The notes under the pieces were generated by a model. That model was given only the letters and a program-made list of their open reading frames with translations, did not search any database and had not been told where the DNA came from. A stretch of DNA of 64,000 bases from Cucumibacter marinus DSM 18995 (GTDB lineage Bacteria; Pseudomonadota; Alphaproteobacteria; Rhizobiales; Devosiaceae), in contig NZ_AUCR01000002.1 in the NCBI RefSeq assembly GCF_000429865.1, positions 502,936 through 566,935 on the forward strand, read 5' to 3'. Of this stretch, positions 48,103 to 58,534 are shown in pieces (the first letter of the stretch is position 1; each line of letters opens with the position of its first letter). Both the position numbers and the translations under genes were made by a program.

Positions 48103-49008
48103 GTGAACATTCCGACCCCCGTCGAAGACCGTGCCAGCCATCAGAGCGGCGAGAGCCTGCCGAAGCTCGAACTGAGTTTCGAATTCTTCCCGCCAAAATC
48201 CGATGAAGCGGAAGCCCGGTTCTGGCGCACCATCCGCCGGCTGGCACCACTCGAACCGCGCTTTGTCTCGGTGACCTATGGGGCTGGCGGTTCGACCCGC
48301 GAGCGCACCTTGTCGATGGTGACCCGCGTCAAGGCGGATACCGGGGTGAATGCGGCCGCCCATCTCACCTGCGTCGGCGCCAGCCGGGCAGAGGTCGACG
48401 CGGTCATCCGGTCCTATCGTGATGCCGGGATCAACCAGATCGTGGCCCTGCGCGGCGACCCGGCGGAAGGCATCGACCGGCCGTTTGTGCCGCATCCTCA
48501 AGGCTACCAGAACGCCGCGGATCTGGTCGCCGGCATCCACCGCTGGGGCGATTTCGACATCTCGGTTGCCGCTTATCCTGAAAAGCATCCGCAGAGCGCC
48601 AACTGGGACGAGGAAATCGACAATCTCAAGCGCAAGCTCGATGCCGGAGCCAACCGGGCCATCACCCAGATGTTCTTCGACAACGCCGATTACTGGCGTC
48701 TGCTGGAGCGGGCGCAAAGGGCGGGGATCGAGGCGCCGATCGTGCCCGGCATTCAACCCATCCATAATTTCCAGCAGATCTCGAGATTCGCCGGCAAATG
48801 CGGCGCGAAGATTCCGGCCTGGCTCGCAGACCGGTTCGAGGGGCTCGAAGACGATGAGGAAACTCACGCGCTGGTCGCTGCCGGCATCGCCGCAGAACAG
48901 GTCTTCGAACTGCTCGATCATGGTGTGCGTGAGTTCCACATCTTCACCATGAACCGCTCAGCCCTGGCCTATGCGTTGGCAAGAGTTCTCGGCAGGCGCG
49001 GCGAATAG
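48103..49008 (+). CDS. metF: 5,10-methylenetetrahydrofolate reductase
   Basis: A 301-residue flavoprotein that reduces methylene-THF to methyl-THF for methionine synthesis. I chose the GTG at 48103 (AGGA upstream). Landmarks are LSFEFFPPKSDEAEARFWRTIRRLAPLEPRFVSVTYGAGGSTRERTL, the NADH/folate-facing LRGDPAEG, AAYPEKHPQ, and GANRAITQMFFD; PGIQPIHNF and VREFHIFTMNR close the barrel. It follows the SahR-like gene by ten bases, so SAH would tune methyl-group supply. Confidence 0.96.
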   Translation: MNIPTPVEDRASHQSGESLPKLELSFEFFPPKSDEAEARFWRTIRRLAPLEPRFVSVTYGAGGSTRERTLSMVTRVKADTGVNAAAHLTCVGASRAEVDAVIRSYRDAGINQIVALRGDPAEGIDRPFVPHPQGYQNAADLVAGIHRWGDFDISVAAYPEKHPQSANWDEEIDNLKRKLDAGANRAITQMFFDNADYWRLLERAQRAGIEAPIVPGIQPIHNFQQISRFAGKCGAKIPAWLADRFEGLEDDEETHALVAAGIAAEQVFELLDHGVREFHIFTMNRSALAYALARVLGRRGE

Positions 49009-49080
49009 CGTCGCGGTCATCCAATTTCCGCCTGAATGCCCCGGTTAATGCTAGGTTAACGGGGGACAGGCAGGTGTTAT

Positions 49081-49536
49081 GTGCGCGTACTGGTAGCGTT
49101 TTCTGGTTTAGTGGTGAGTATGGGATTGCTGGCAGCAACGGCCAGCATGGCGCCGGGCGCGGGGTCCGGGGCGACCGCTGATTCATTTCACGATTCCAAT
49201 GAATTAAGCGTTCTGTCGCCGTGGCAGATGGCACCTTACGAAGCACATTTCGAGATCCCCGAAACTGTCTCTCCGGCCGGCAAGTCATTGGCGCGCCTGC
49301 CACAATCGAGCAAAGCGCTGCCGCTCGTCGAAGATCTCGACAAAACTGGAGGCGGAGATATCGCCGCCACGCCCGTTCCCTTCGTGGAAGCCGCGGCCTC
49401 CGAGGCTTATCCACAGAACGGCAGCGTGCCTGTGGATAACCCGGCGCTGCGGGCGGCGACGCTGATGGCGGGCGAGCGCTTCGAGTTCATGCCTTTTGCC
49501 TTTGTTGCGAACGGCACGGCGCTGATCACGGATTGA
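49081..49536 (+). CDS. small exported protein of unknown function
   Basis: A 151-residue open frame with a GTG start (49081) and an AGG-containing upstream site. It has an N-terminal signal-anchor-like stretch (MRVLVAFSGLVVSMGLLAATASM) and a polar, Pro/Ser-rich body with no recognised domain (FHDSNELSVLSPWQMAPYEAHFEIPETV, ALRAATLMAGERFEFMPFAFV). Codon use looks coding. It stands alone between metF and the DjlA-like gene. I do not recognise it. Confidence 0.6.
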   Translation: MRVLVAFSGLVVSMGLLAATASMAPGAGSGATADSFHDSNELSVLSPWQMAPYEAHFEIPETVSPAGKSLARLPQSSKALPLVEDLDKTGGGDIAATPVPFVEAAASEAYPQNGSVPVDNPALRAATLMAGERFEFMPFAFVANGTALITD

Positions 49537-49695
49537 TCGAGGACGGTGATGGCGCCTGCTTCCATGCGTCCGGTTTTCCCTTTGGATATGCGCGATAGAA
49601 TGCATCTCCGCCGAGCGTGATTCATCCCGTTGGCGGTTTCGAGTGGCGCTTCAATTGTGCGCCGGGTCAGCAATGCCAGCGGGCAGGGGGCAGGG

Positions 49696-50367
49696 ATGTC
49701 GGTTTGGGACCGGATCGTCGAGCTTGGCGGATCGCTCGCCAGCCTGTTCGATCCTGATAGCTGGTTGCCCGGCGGGCGCGATGCGGCCTTTACCCTGGCC
49801 CTGGTGTCGCTGTCGGCCAAAATGGCGGCTGCGGACGGGGTCGTGACCGCGGACGAGATCCGTGCCTTTGCCGAAACCGTCGATATTCCCGCCGGGGCCG
49901 AGCGTCAGATCGAGCGCATGTTCGACCTTGCCCAGGGCGACGTTGCCGGCTTCGAGCACTACGCCCGCAAGGTGGCACGGCTGTTCGAAGGGCGGCCCGA
50001 AACCCTGGAGCACGTCCTTGACGGCCTGTTTCATATCGCGGCAGCCGACGGCATCATCCATGAAGACGAACTCGCCTATCTGAAGACCGTCAGCGACATT
50101 TTCGGCTTCGATGAGCTGCGTTTCGAGCATATCGCGGCGCAGCACGTGCTCGGGCAGGGCGAAAAGGACCCCTATCTGGTGCTCGGCCTCGATCCGCGCG
50201 CACCGGATGACGAGGTGAAGCGCGTCTATCGCCTGCTGGCCGCCGAGCATCACCCCGACCGGCTGGCGGCCCGGGGGGTGCCCGAAGAACTCACGTCGAT
50301 GATGAGCCGCAAGATGGCCGCGATCAACGCCGCCTATGAGCGGATCAAAGAGATCCGCGGGCTGTGA
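49696..50367 (+). CDS. DjlA-like co-chaperone (TerB + J domain)
   Basis: A 223-residue protein from the ATG at 49696 (GGGGG upstream). Residues 30-145 form a TerB-like helical domain (FTLALVSLSAKMAAADGVVTADEIRAFAETVDI and LFHIAAADGIIHEDELAYLKTVSDIFGF). Residues 155-222 form a J domain with the DnaK-stimulating HPD motif in EHHPDRLAARGVPEE. DjlA of E. coli is membrane-anchored; here no transmembrane segment is clear. It should assist DnaK in envelope stress. Its stop overlaps the next gene by four bases. Confidence 0.9.
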   Translation: MSVWDRIVELGGSLASLFDPDSWLPGGRDAAFTLALVSLSAKMAAADGVVTADEIRAFAETVDIPAGAERQIERMFDLAQGDVAGFEHYARKVARLFEGRPETLEHVLDGLFHIAAADGIIHEDELAYLKTVSDIFGFDELRFEHIAAQHVLGQGEKDPYLVLGLDPRAPDDEVKRVYRLLAAEHHPDRLAARGVPEELTSMMSRKMAAINAAYERIKEIRGL

Positions 50368-50777
50368 GCGGCACCCCGCGCCAGGCCGAAGCAGTGATTG
50401 TCTTCGATGGCGTCTGCAATCTGTGCAACGGCGCGGTGGATTTCGTCATTCGCCGGGACAAGGCGGGTGTCTTCCGCTTCACCGCCAATCAGGGGGCGAT
50501 GGGTCGCTCCTTGTTGGCCCGCTACGGGTTCGAGGGGCAGGGCGACCGCACGATCCTTCTGATTGAAGGCGGAACGGCCTATACCCGCTCCGAAGCCGCC
50601 TTACGGGTTCTCGGGCATTTGGGGTGGCCATGGAAGGCGATGACCGTATTTCGCGTGGTGCCCAGACCTGTGCGTGACTGGGTTTACAAGCTGATTGCCC
50701 GCAACCGATACCGCGTGTTCGGGAAACGTGAAACCTGCCGGCTACCGACGCCTGAAGAACGGTCGCGATTTCTGTGA
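50364..50777 (+). CDS. DCC-family thiol-disulfide protein
   Basis: A 137-residue DUF393/DCC protein with the family motif FDGVCNLCNGAVDFVIRRDKAGVFRFTANQG (Asp-x-x-Cys-x-x-Cys, about residues 13-20) and the C-terminal RPVRDWVYKLIARNRYRVFGKRETCRLP. Members are thioredoxin-fold proteins with a possible redox role. The GTG start (50364) overlaps the DjlA-like stop by four bases, so the two genes are translationally coupled. RNase P RNA lies just downstream. Confidence 0.93.
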   Translation: MSGTPRQAEAVIVFDGVCNLCNGAVDFVIRRDKAGVFRFTANQGAMGRSLLARYGFEGQGDRTILLIEGGTAYTRSEAALRVLGHLGWPWKAMTVFRVVPRPVRDWVYKLIARNRYRVFGKRETCRLPTPEERSRFL

Positions 50778-50791
50778 AGCGCTGCAGTCGC

Positions 50792-50819
50792 TTGACGGGG
50801 TGCCCCCGCACCCTTAAGC
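50792..50819 (+). promoter_or_regulatory. promoter of the RNase P RNA gene
   Basis: TTGACG (50792-50797) is a near-consensus -35 element; TTAAGC (50814-50819) stands 16 bases later as a weak -10. Transcription would begin about seven bases later, at the start of the RNase P P1 stem (50826). Confidence 0.6.
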
Positions 50820-50825
50820 CAGCGC

Positions 50826-51208
<383 letters not shown>

Positions 51209-51414
51209 CTTTCTTTTCGCTCTCGCCCCTGACTGCTGATTGCCCTGATTGGGAAACAGAATCTTAAGCCTGAAGGCGCAAATTGAACGGCAAGGACAGG
51301 CATACTGGCCCGGCAATTATCCGGCGCCGCGCCTTTTGTCCGAAAAGTTCCACCGGTTTCAATGCGTTAGGCCGGTGTTATGCGTATCCCGGCGGGACGC
51401 CGCCGGCAGGGAGT

Positions 51415-52428
51415 ATGTGGTCAGTGCCGAAGTCCGGGTCCGATCTTGCGCGCGATGCCCATGAAGGGGCGCCGCATGTGCCGGTTCTGATCGGTGCGGT
51501 GCTCGAAGCGCTTGGTGATATTTCCGGCAAGACGATTATCGATGGCACCTTCGGGGCCGGCGGCTACACGCGCGCTTTCCTCGAGGCCGGCGCGCATGTC
51601 ACCGGCATCGACCGCGACCCTTCCGTCACGCCGCATGTGGCTGCCGTTGAAGGCGAATTCGGCGAGTCCTTTCAATTTGTTGCCGGCCGTTTCTCGCAAC
51701 TTGATTCACTGATCGAAGGCACCGCGCCCGACGCGATCGTGCTCGATATCGGGGTCTCCTCCATGCAGCTCGACCAGGACGAGCGCGGCTTCTCCTTCAT
51801 GAAGGATGGGCCGCTCGACATGCGCATGAGCCGCGAAGGGGTGAGCGCCGCCGATCTGGTCAATGAACTCCCCGAGCGCGAACTGGCCGACCTGATCTTC
51901 GGACTTGGCGAGGAACGCAAATCGCGCGCCATCGCCAAGGCGATCTGCGCCGCGCGCCAGGACAAGCCCATCGAGACCACAGGCGCGCTTGCCGCGATCA
52001 TCGAAGGCGTGGTGCCGCGCCGGCCCGGTGCTGCGCATCCGGCCACCCGCACGTTCCAGGCACTCAGGATCGCGGTGAATCGCGAGTTCAACGAGCTTGT
52101 CGACGCCCTGTTCGCCGCCGAAGCGCTGCTCGAAGAGGGCGGAGTGCTGGCGGTCGTCACCTTTCATTCGCTCGAAGACCGAATCGTGAAGCGGTTTTTC
52201 AAGCCCCAGGAGGCCGGGTCGCGTCATCTGCCGGTCAAGGATCAGGCGGCGGCGTGCTGGGACCCGGTCGCCAAGCCGGTCAAGGCGTCCAAGACCGAAC
52301 TTGCGGACAACCCGCGCGCCCGTTCGGCAACGCTTAGGGCCGCAAGGCGTACCGGCGCGCCGGCGCGCGCGATTTCATACAAGGGGCTCGGTGTCCCCGG
52401 CTATGCGCTCAAGGAGGTGCGGACATGA
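51415..52428 (+). CDS. rsmH: 16S rRNA m4C1402 methyltransferase
   Basis: A 337-residue enzyme (formerly MraW) that methylates C1402 of 16S rRNA. The SAM site is [28 protein letters not shown]; later [37 protein letters not shown] and [16 protein letters not shown] are family marks. I chose the ATG at 51415; GTG at 51424 has better spacing from GGGAG. It opens the dcw cluster, with no mraZ before it; only about 200 bases separate it from rnpB. It overlaps ftsL by four bases. Confidence 0.95.
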   Translation: MWSVPKSGSDLARDAHEGAPHVPVLIGAVLEALGDISGKTIIDGTFGAGGYTRAFLEAGAHVTGIDRDPSVTPHVAAVEGEFGESFQFVAGRFSQLDSLIEGTAPDAIVLDIGVSSMQLDQDERGFSFMKDGPLDMRMSREGVSAADLVNELPERELADLIFGLGEERKSRAIAKAICAARQDKPIETTGALAAIIEGVVPRRPGAAHPATRTFQALRIAVNREFNELVDALFAAEALLEEGGVLAVVTFHSLEDRIVKRFFKPQEAGSRHLPVKDQAAACWDPVAKPVKASKTELADNPRARSATLRAARRTGAPARAISYKGLGVPGYALKEVRT

Positions 52429-52805
52429 TCCGGACCCTCAACACGATCATGGTGGCGGCAACCGTCCTGCTGCTGGTGGCTGTCTATGCCCAGAAATACC
52501 GGGCCGAAGAGATTGCCTCTGAAAACGCCCGGCTCGAGACCGAGATCGACCGCAAGGTCGAGCGTCTGACCGGGCTCAAGGCCGACTGGGCCTATCTCAA
52601 CCAGCCTTCGGCCATCGAGCCCATTGTGGTCCGTCATGCGGAGGCGCTGGGCCTCGCACCGGTCGATGGCAAGCAGTTCGCCAGCATCGAGGATATCCCG
52701 ATGCGGCCTGCGACCGACATCAATTCCGACGCGCTCGAAGCGCTGTTGTTGTCCCTCGATGAGGGCGTTGATCCCGGTAATCCGGAAGTTCTGGAGATTC
52801 AGTGA
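52425..52805 (+). CDS. ftsL: cell-division protein FtsL
   Basis: A 126-residue bitopic protein with one N-terminal helix ([24 protein letters not shown], residues 2-25) and a short periplasmic coiled coil ([31 protein letters not shown]). FtsL joins FtsB and FtsQ and controls FtsWI at the septum. Low sequence conservation is normal; position between rsmH and ftsI settles the identity. Its ATG overlaps the rsmH stop and ftsI begins one base after its stop. Confidence 0.93.
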   Translation: MIRTLNTIMVAATVLLLVAVYAQKYRAEEIASENARLETEIDRKVERLTGLKADWAYLNQPSAIEPIVVRHAEALGLAPVDGKQFASIEDIPMRPATDINSDALEALLLSLDEGVDPGNPEVLEIQ

Positions 52806-52806
52806 A

Positions 52807-54513
52807 GTGAGCGACGCGGCATTCTCTGCATCCGGCAGCCCGATTACCATCGAAGGCGTGCAAAAGGCGCGCGGTGCGCTGACGCGTAACCGCATCAAGC
52901 TGGCGCTTTTGTTCGCCTCGCTCTTGTTCGTCGTCATTCTCGGACGCCTGGCGCTCTTGGCGATGGAGACCGTCGAAGACGATTTCGTCGGCCAGGAACG
53001 CCCCGCGCTGACGGCGTCGCGCCCGACCCTGCTCGACCGGAACGGGCAGCAGCTCGCCATCGATATCCAATCGCCGTCGTTGTTCGCGGAGCCGCGCAAT
53101 ATTGTCGATCTCGACGAGGCGGTCGAAAAGATCTCCCGGGTGCTGCCCGATCTCGACCGCAAATTCTTGCGCGAGCGCCTGGATGGCGACGAGGGTTTTG
53201 TCTGGCTGCAGCGCGAGCTGACCCCGGCGCAGCAGGATTCGATCATGCGCCTTGGCCTGCCGGGCATCGATTTCGTGACCGAGACCCGGCGTTTCTATCC
53301 CGGCGGACCGGTGGCTTCGCACATCCTCGGAGCGGTCAATGTCGACAATGTCGGGATCGCGGGTATCGAGGCCTATCTCGACCGCGAGGAAGTCGCGCTC
53401 CTGCAGGATCTCGGCCTGGCACGCGACCGGACCCTCGAGCCCAAGAACCTCTCGATCGACCTGCGCGTGCAGCACGCCATGCATCGCGAACTCAAGGACG
53501 CGCTTGAGCGCTACCAGGCGATTGCCTCGGCCGGTGTGATGATCGATGTGCGTACCGGCGAGATCATCGCCATGGCATCTTTGCCCGATTTCGACCCGAA
53601 CGACCCGGCTTCAGCGCTTGAGGAAGGTCGCTACAATCGCATCACCGCGGGCACGTTCGAGCTCGGTTCGACCTTCAAGACCGTGACCATTTCCGGCGCG
53701 CTCGACAGTAGCGCGGTCTCCATCACCGACCGCTTCGACGCGACCTCGGCAGTGCGGTTCGGGCGCTTCTCCATTGGCGATTTCCACGGCAAGAACCGGG
53801 TGCTTTCGGTGCCCGAGGTCTACAAATATTCCTCGAATATCGGCACCATCAAGATCATGCAGGCCTGGGGCAAGGACAATTACCGGGCCTATCTGCACAA
53901 GCTGCATCTCGACGGGACACCGACCATCGAATTGCCGGAGAAAAAGACCGCCAACGTGCCGAAAACCTTCTCGGAGGTTGGCGCGGCCACGGCCTCGTTC
54001 GGACACGGGCTTTCGGTGACGCCCCTGCAGCTGGTGGCGGCCTATGCGGCGATTGCCAATGGCGGGACCTACATCCCCCCGACGCTGTTCAAGCGCGACC
54101 CGATCGATGCGCAGATCCTGGGCGAACAGGTGATTTCCAAGCGCGCGAGCGATGACATGCGCTATTTGTTGCGGCTTAACGCGCTCGAGGGCTCGGGCCG
54201 ACGTGCCGCGCCGGATGGCTACATGGTCGGTGGCAAGACCGGGACGGCCGAAAAGGTTGTTGACGGGCGGTATTCCTCTGCCAAGAGTCTCGCTGTATTC
54301 GCCTCGGTGTTTCCAATGGATTCGCCGCGCTATGCCATGGTCATTCTGGTCGACGAACCGCAACCGGAAAACGAGAGAAGTGGCCGCACAGCCGCATGGA
54401 ACGCGGGGGATGTGACGGGCCGCATCATCGAGCGGGTCGCGCCGATGCTGGGCGTGTTGCCCGATTTCGACGAAAACCGCGATGTGGCGCTGGTGCCGGC
54501 GGCACTGCAATAA
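52807..54513 (+). CDS. ftsI: septal penicillin-binding protein 3 (FtsI)
   Basis: A 568-residue class B transpeptidase with GTG start at 52807. One transmembrane helix at about 32-53 anchors it. The dimerisation domain (about 65-240) includes RPTLLDRNGQQLA. The catalytic triad motifs are intact: Ser288-x-x-Lys291 in ELGSTFKTVTI, SSN (342-344) in YKYSSNIG and Lys477-Thr-Gly in GGKTGTAEKV. It crosslinks septal peptidoglycan and is the target of beta-lactams. It lies between ftsL and murE. Confidence 0.96.
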   Translation: MSDAAFSASGSPITIEGVQKARGALTRNRIKLALLFASLLFVVILGRLALLAMETVEDDFVGQERPALTASRPTLLDRNGQQLAIDIQSPSLFAEPRNIVDLDEAVEKISRVLPDLDRKFLRERLDGDEGFVWLQRELTPAQQDSIMRLGLPGIDFVTETRRFYPGGPVASHILGAVNVDNVGIAGIEAYLDREEVALLQDLGLARDRTLEPKNLSIDLRVQHAMHRELKDALERYQAIASAGVMIDVRTGEIIAMASLPDFDPNDPASALEEGRYNRITAGTFELGSTFKTVTISGALDSSAVSITDRFDATSAVRFGRFSIGDFHGKNRVLSVPEVYKYSSNIGTIKIMQAWGKDNYRAYLHKLHLDGTPTIELPEKKTANVPKTFSEVGAATASFGHGLSVTPLQLVAAYAAIANGGTYIPPTLFKRDPIDAQILGEQVISKRASDDMRYLLRLNALEGSGRRAAPDGYMVGGKTGTAEKVVDGRYSSAKSLAVFASVFPMDSPRYAMVILVDEPQPENERSGRTAAWNAGDVTGRIIERVAPMLGVLPDFDENRDVALVPAALQ

Positions 54514-54545
54514 GTTGGGGCAGGGGCAAGAGTGGGGATCAGGGA

Positions 54546-56018
54546 TTGAGTTTCGAACTGGCTGATATTCTGGCCGAAGACGACAAGAAGCAGGTGCCCA
54601 AGGGCCTGCATGTGACCGGCATTCGTGCCCAGAGCAGTCATGTGGCACCGGGCGAAGCTTTTTTTGCGCTGCCGGGCACGCGGGTGCATGGCAACCAGTT
54701 CATCGCTGATGCCGTTGAGAACGGCGCGGCCATGATCGTCACAGACCACAAGCCGGACATCGAGCCGGTTGTGCCCGTGGTGGTGGTCGAGGATGTGCGC
54801 GCAGCCTATGCCCGCGCCGCCGCCTCATTGTTCGCGCCGCAACCCGAAATCAGCGCTGCGGTCACCGGCACCTCCGGCAAGACTTCTGTCGTCAATTTCC
54901 TGCGTCAGTTCTGGGCCCATGCCGGGATCAAGGCGGCGAGCGTCGGCACGCTCGGGGTCATTGTTGAAGGCGAAGAGATGATGGGCGGTTCCACCGGCGA
55001 CCTGACAACGCCGGATGCGCTCGACCTGCATCACCAGTTGCGCAATCTGAAGACGCTCTATGACGTCGACCACGTGGCGCTTGAAGCCTCAAGCCATGGC
55101 CTCGATCAGCGCCGGCTCGACGGCTTGGCCTTTGACGCGGTCGGCTTCACCAATCTCAGCCACGAACATCTCGACTATCATGGCGAGATGGCGGCCTATC
55201 GCGATGCCAAGATGCGGTTGTTCCGCGACCTTCTTAAGGAAGGCGGGACGGCGGTGGTCAATTGCGACGATGCCGAGCATCCGCCGTTCATGTTCGCGGC
55301 CCTCGAGCGCGGCGCCACGCTGATGACTGTCGGTCGCGAAGGTGCGCATTTCGAAGTGGGCGAAGTGATCCGCGAAGGCTTTGGCCAACGCGTAACCGGC
55401 AAACTTGTCGGGGAAGATGTGAGCTTCCACCTGCCGTTGACCGGCGAATTCCAGGTTTCGAACGCCGTTGTCGCCGGGGCCATGGCCATGGCGACGGGCG
55501 TGGAAAAGGAAGCCATGATCGAGGGCATGAGTGCCCTCCGCGGCGCCAAGGGCCGGCTCGAACACGTCGCCGATCACAATGGTGGTGGAATCTTTGTCGA
55601 CTACTCCCATAAGCCCGCCGCACTGCAGTCTGCGCTTGAATCACTGCGTCCCTATGTCGACGGCCGCCTGATTGTCGTCTTCGGCGCCGGTGGAGACCGC
55701 GACAAGGGCAAGCGCCCGATCATGGGGCAGATCGCAACCCAGCTCGCCGATGCAGTGATCGTCACTGACGACAATCCGCGCAGTGAGGACCCCGCCGAGA
55801 TCCGCAAGGAAATCCTGGCCGAGGCTCCTGCCGCGCGCGAGGTTGGTGACCGGGCCGATGCGATTGCGCTCGGGATTGGCGACATGCGCAAAGGCGACGT
55901 GCTGCTCATCGCGGGCAAGGGGCACGAGGATTATCAGATCGTCGGGTCCACCAAGCACCATTTCTCTGATCATGAAGTCGTGGCGCAGGCCGTTTCGGCC
56001 CAGCGCGCTGCCGGGTGA
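54546..56018 (+). CDS. murE: UDP-MurNAc-tripeptide synthetase (meso-DAP adding)
   Basis: A 490-residue Mur ligase that adds meso-diaminopimelate to UDP-MurNAc-L-Ala-D-Glu. The start is a TTG at 54546, with GGGG eight bases upstream. The ATP loop is TGTSGKTSVVNFLRQ, the substrate motif is EASSHGLDQRRLDG, and the meso-DAP specificity motif DNPRSEDP is present near residue 410. Its stop overlaps murF by four bases. Confidence 0.95.
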   Translation: MSFELADILAEDDKKQVPKGLHVTGIRAQSSHVAPGEAFFALPGTRVHGNQFIADAVENGAAMIVTDHKPDIEPVVPVVVVEDVRAAYARAAASLFAPQPEISAAVTGTSGKTSVVNFLRQFWAHAGIKAASVGTLGVIVEGEEMMGGSTGDLTTPDALDLHHQLRNLKTLYDVDHVALEASSHGLDQRRLDGLAFDAVGFTNLSHEHLDYHGEMAAYRDAKMRLFRDLLKEGGTAVVNCDDAEHPPFMFAALERGATLMTVGREGAHFEVGEVIREGFGQRVTGKLVGEDVSFHLPLTGEFQVSNAVVAGAMAMATGVEKEAMIEGMSALRGAKGRLEHVADHNGGGIFVDYSHKPAALQSALESLRPYVDGRLIVVFGAGGDRDKGKRPIMGQIATQLADAVIVTDDNPRSEDPAEIRKEILAEAPAAREVGDRADAIALGIGDMRKGDVLLIAGKGHEDYQIVGSTKHHFSDHEVVAQAVSAQRAAG

Positions 56019-57436
56019 CCGTGGCCTGTCTGTGGACCCTTGCCGCTGTCGCGGAGGCCACAGGCGGCCGCATTGCCGGTGATCCGGCGCCCGAATACTC
56101 CGGAATTGCCATCGATTCCCGCACTGTCGGGCGCGGCGATCTGTTTGTCGCCATCGCAGGCGACCGGTTCGACGGGCATGATTTTGTCGAGAGTGCTATT
56201 GCTGGCGGCGCCGGGGCAGGGCTGGTTTTGGAAGACAAGGCAGAAGCGCTTGAGCGCAAGGGGTTGCCGCTTATCGTCGTGCCGGATGCCTTCGAGGGAC
56301 TTCGCGATCTGGCCAGGGCTGCGCGGGCGCGCACCAGCGCCAAGGTCGTGGCGGTTACTGGCAGTGTCGGCAAGACCTCGACCCGTGAGGCGATCCGCCA
56401 TGCACTCTCCGCCATCGGCCGGACCCACGCTTCGGTCAAGTCGTTCAACAATCATTGGGGCGTGCCGCTCACTCTGGCGCGCATGCCGGAAGACACAGAG
56501 TTCGCGGTTATTGAGATCGGCATGAATCACGCCGGTGAAATCACCCCGCTCACTCAGATGACCCGGCCCCATGTGGCGATGGTGACAACGGTGGCGCCGG
56601 CGCATCTCGAGTTCTTCGACAGCGTGGCCGGGATCGCCCACGCCAAGGCGGAAATTTTTGAGGGTCTAGGGCCAGGCGGCATGGCGTTGATCGGGCTCGG
56701 GCATGAGCATGAAGCCATTCTGCGTGACGCAGCAGCGGCCCATGGCGCAACGATCCTTACCTATGGCCGGGCCGACAATGCTGATATCCGCATCGTTTCC
56801 GAAACGTCGGGACCAACTGCCTCGGGCCGGATCGACGTGCGCGGAGAGGCGGTCGATGTGACACTCGACCAGGCGGGCGGGCATGCGCTTTTCAACGCTG
56901 CCGGGGCTTTGGCCGTGGCCAGTGCGGTCGGCGCCGATGTCAAACGCTGCGCTGAGGCACTCTCCGCCATGAAAGCCGTCGAAGGGCGAGGGGCGGTGCA
57001 TCAGCTCGGCCGCATCACCCTGATCGATGAAAGCTATAATGCCAATCCCGCTTCGATGCGGGCGGCGCTCTCGGTGCTCCACGACACACCCGCTTCGCAG
57101 GGCCGCCGGATCGCCGTGCTCGGCGATATGCTTGAGCTCGGTCCGCAAAGCGCCAAGCTTCATGCAGAACTTTCACAGGCCGTCATAAACAGCGGTGTAC
57201 AAAAGGTCTATCTGGTGGGGGGGCACATGGCCCGCCTGGCAGAAGAACTGCCGGCTCCTCTGGTCGCCGCACATGCGAACTCGACTGCGGAGATCTCTCC
57301 CAAGGTCCTCAATTCGCTTGCTTTTGGCGATGTGATTATGGTCAAAGGGTCGCTGGGCGTTGGGCTCGGGGGGCTGGTCAACGACATCCGGGCGCGGTTC
57401 GCTTCCGAACCGGGCAAAACGCCACCAGCAAAGTGA
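56015..57436 (+). CDS. murF: UDP-MurNAc-tripeptide D-Ala-D-Ala ligase
   Basis: A 473-residue Mur ligase that completes the pentapeptide by adding D-Ala-D-Ala. GTG start at 56015 overlaps the murE stop. It has AIDSRTVGRGDLFVAI near the start, the ATP loop VTGSVGKTSTREAI, EIGMNHAGEI and DESYNANPASMRAAL. Length is standard. mraY follows by 12 bases. Confidence 0.96.
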   Translation: MTVACLWTLAAVAEATGGRIAGDPAPEYSGIAIDSRTVGRGDLFVAIAGDRFDGHDFVESAIAGGAGAGLVLEDKAEALERKGLPLIVVPDAFEGLRDLARAARARTSAKVVAVTGSVGKTSTREAIRHALSAIGRTHASVKSFNNHWGVPLTLARMPEDTEFAVIEIGMNHAGEITPLTQMTRPHVAMVTTVAPAHLEFFDSVAGIAHAKAEIFEGLGPGGMALIGLGHEHEAILRDAAAAHGATILTYGRADNADIRIVSETSGPTASGRIDVRGEAVDVTLDQAGGHALFNAAGALAVASAVGADVKRCAEALSAMKAVEGRGAVHQLGRITLIDESYNANPASMRAALSVLHDTPASQGRRIAVLGDMLELGPQSAKLHAELSQAVINSGVQKVYLVGGHMARLAEELPAPLVAAHANSTAEISPKVLNSLAFGDVIMVKGSLGVGLGGLVNDIRARFASEPGKTPPAK

Positions 57437-57448
57437 CGCGAAGTCTCC

Positions 57449-58534
57449 ATGCTCTATTTTCTCGGTCAGTTCGGCGACGTCTTCACCCCGTTCAACGTGT
57501 TTCGGTATCTCACCTTCCGCACTGGCGGGGCGGTGATCACCGGTCTGTTTTTCGTGTTCCTGTTCGGTCCTGGCCTGATCCGGTTCCTGGGTTTGAGGCA
57601 GGGACGGGGACAGCCGATCCGGGAAGACGGCCCGCAATCGCATCTTCTGACCAAGAAGGGCACGCCGACCATGGGCGGGCTGATGATCGTGTCAGGACTC
57701 GTGGTTTCGACTCTCTTGTGGGCGAATTTGTCGAATGCCTATGTGTGGGTGGTGCTGGCGGTGACGGTCGCTTTCGGCATGATCGGCGCTTATGACGACT
57801 ATCTCAAAGTGTCTTCGGGAACCCATCAGGGCTTTGGCGGGCGTCAGCGTCTTCTGATCGAGGCGATTGTGGCGGCCTTTGCCTGCTTCATCGTGGCCCA
57901 GGTCGGGGAACCCGACACCTCGCACTCGCTGGCCCTGCCATTCGTCAAGGATTTCATGATCGACCTGGGCTGGTTTTACCTGGCATTCGGCGCCTTCGTG
58001 ATCGTGGGGGCGGGCAATGCGGTCAATTTCACCGACGGGCTGGATGGCCTTGCCATCGTGCCGGCCATGCTGGCCGCTGGCTCCTTCGGGCTGATCGCGT
58101 ATCTCGTCGGCAATGAAGTCTTCGCCAATTATCTCCTCGTCAATTTCGTGCCCGGCACGGGCGAACTTGCCGTCATCTGCGGGGCGATGATCGGGGCAGG
58201 GCTCGGTTTTTTGTGGTTCAATGCCCCGCCGGCTTCGATCTTCATGGGCGATACCGGCTCGCTGGCGCTTGGCGGGATGCTCGGCGCTATCGCCGTTGCC
58301 ACCAAGCACGAGATCGTCCTGGCCATCATTGGCGGGCTGTTCGTTCTGGAGGTCGTTTCGGTGGTGGTGCAGGTGGTCTCCTATCGCACCACCGGCAAGC
58401 GCATTTTCAAGATGGCGCCGATCCACCACCATTTCGAACATCTGGGATGGACGGAGAGTCAGATCGTGATCCGGTTCTGGATCATCTCCTTCGTCCTCGC
58501 CATGATCGGGCTGTCCTCACTCAAGCTGCGGTAA
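57449..58534 (+). CDS. mraY: phospho-MurNAc-pentapeptide translocase
   Basis: A 361-residue inner-membrane enzyme with about ten helices that forms lipid I on undecaprenyl phosphate. Marks are [12 protein letters not shown], the catalytic [21 protein letters not shown] (Asp-rich metal site) and [16 protein letters not shown] 108-base gap follows, where most relatives carry murD. Confidence 0.97.
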   Translation: MLYFLGQFGDVFTPFNVFRYLTFRTGGAVITGLFFVFLFGPGLIRFLGLRQGRGQPIREDGPQSHLLTKKGTPTMGGLMIVSGLVVSTLLWANLSNAYVWVVLAVTVAFGMIGAYDDYLKVSSGTHQGFGGRQRLLIEAIVAAFACFIVAQVGEPDTSHSLALPFVKDFMIDLGWFYLAFGAFVIVGAGNAVNFTDGLDGLAIVPAMLAAGSFGLIAYLVGNEVFANYLLVNFVPGTGELAVICGAMIGAGLGFLWFNAPPASIFMGDTGSLALGGMLGAIAVATKHEIVLAIIGGLFVLEVVSVVVQVVSYRTTGKRIFKMAPIHHHFEHLGWTESQIVIRFWIISFVLAMIGLSSLKLR

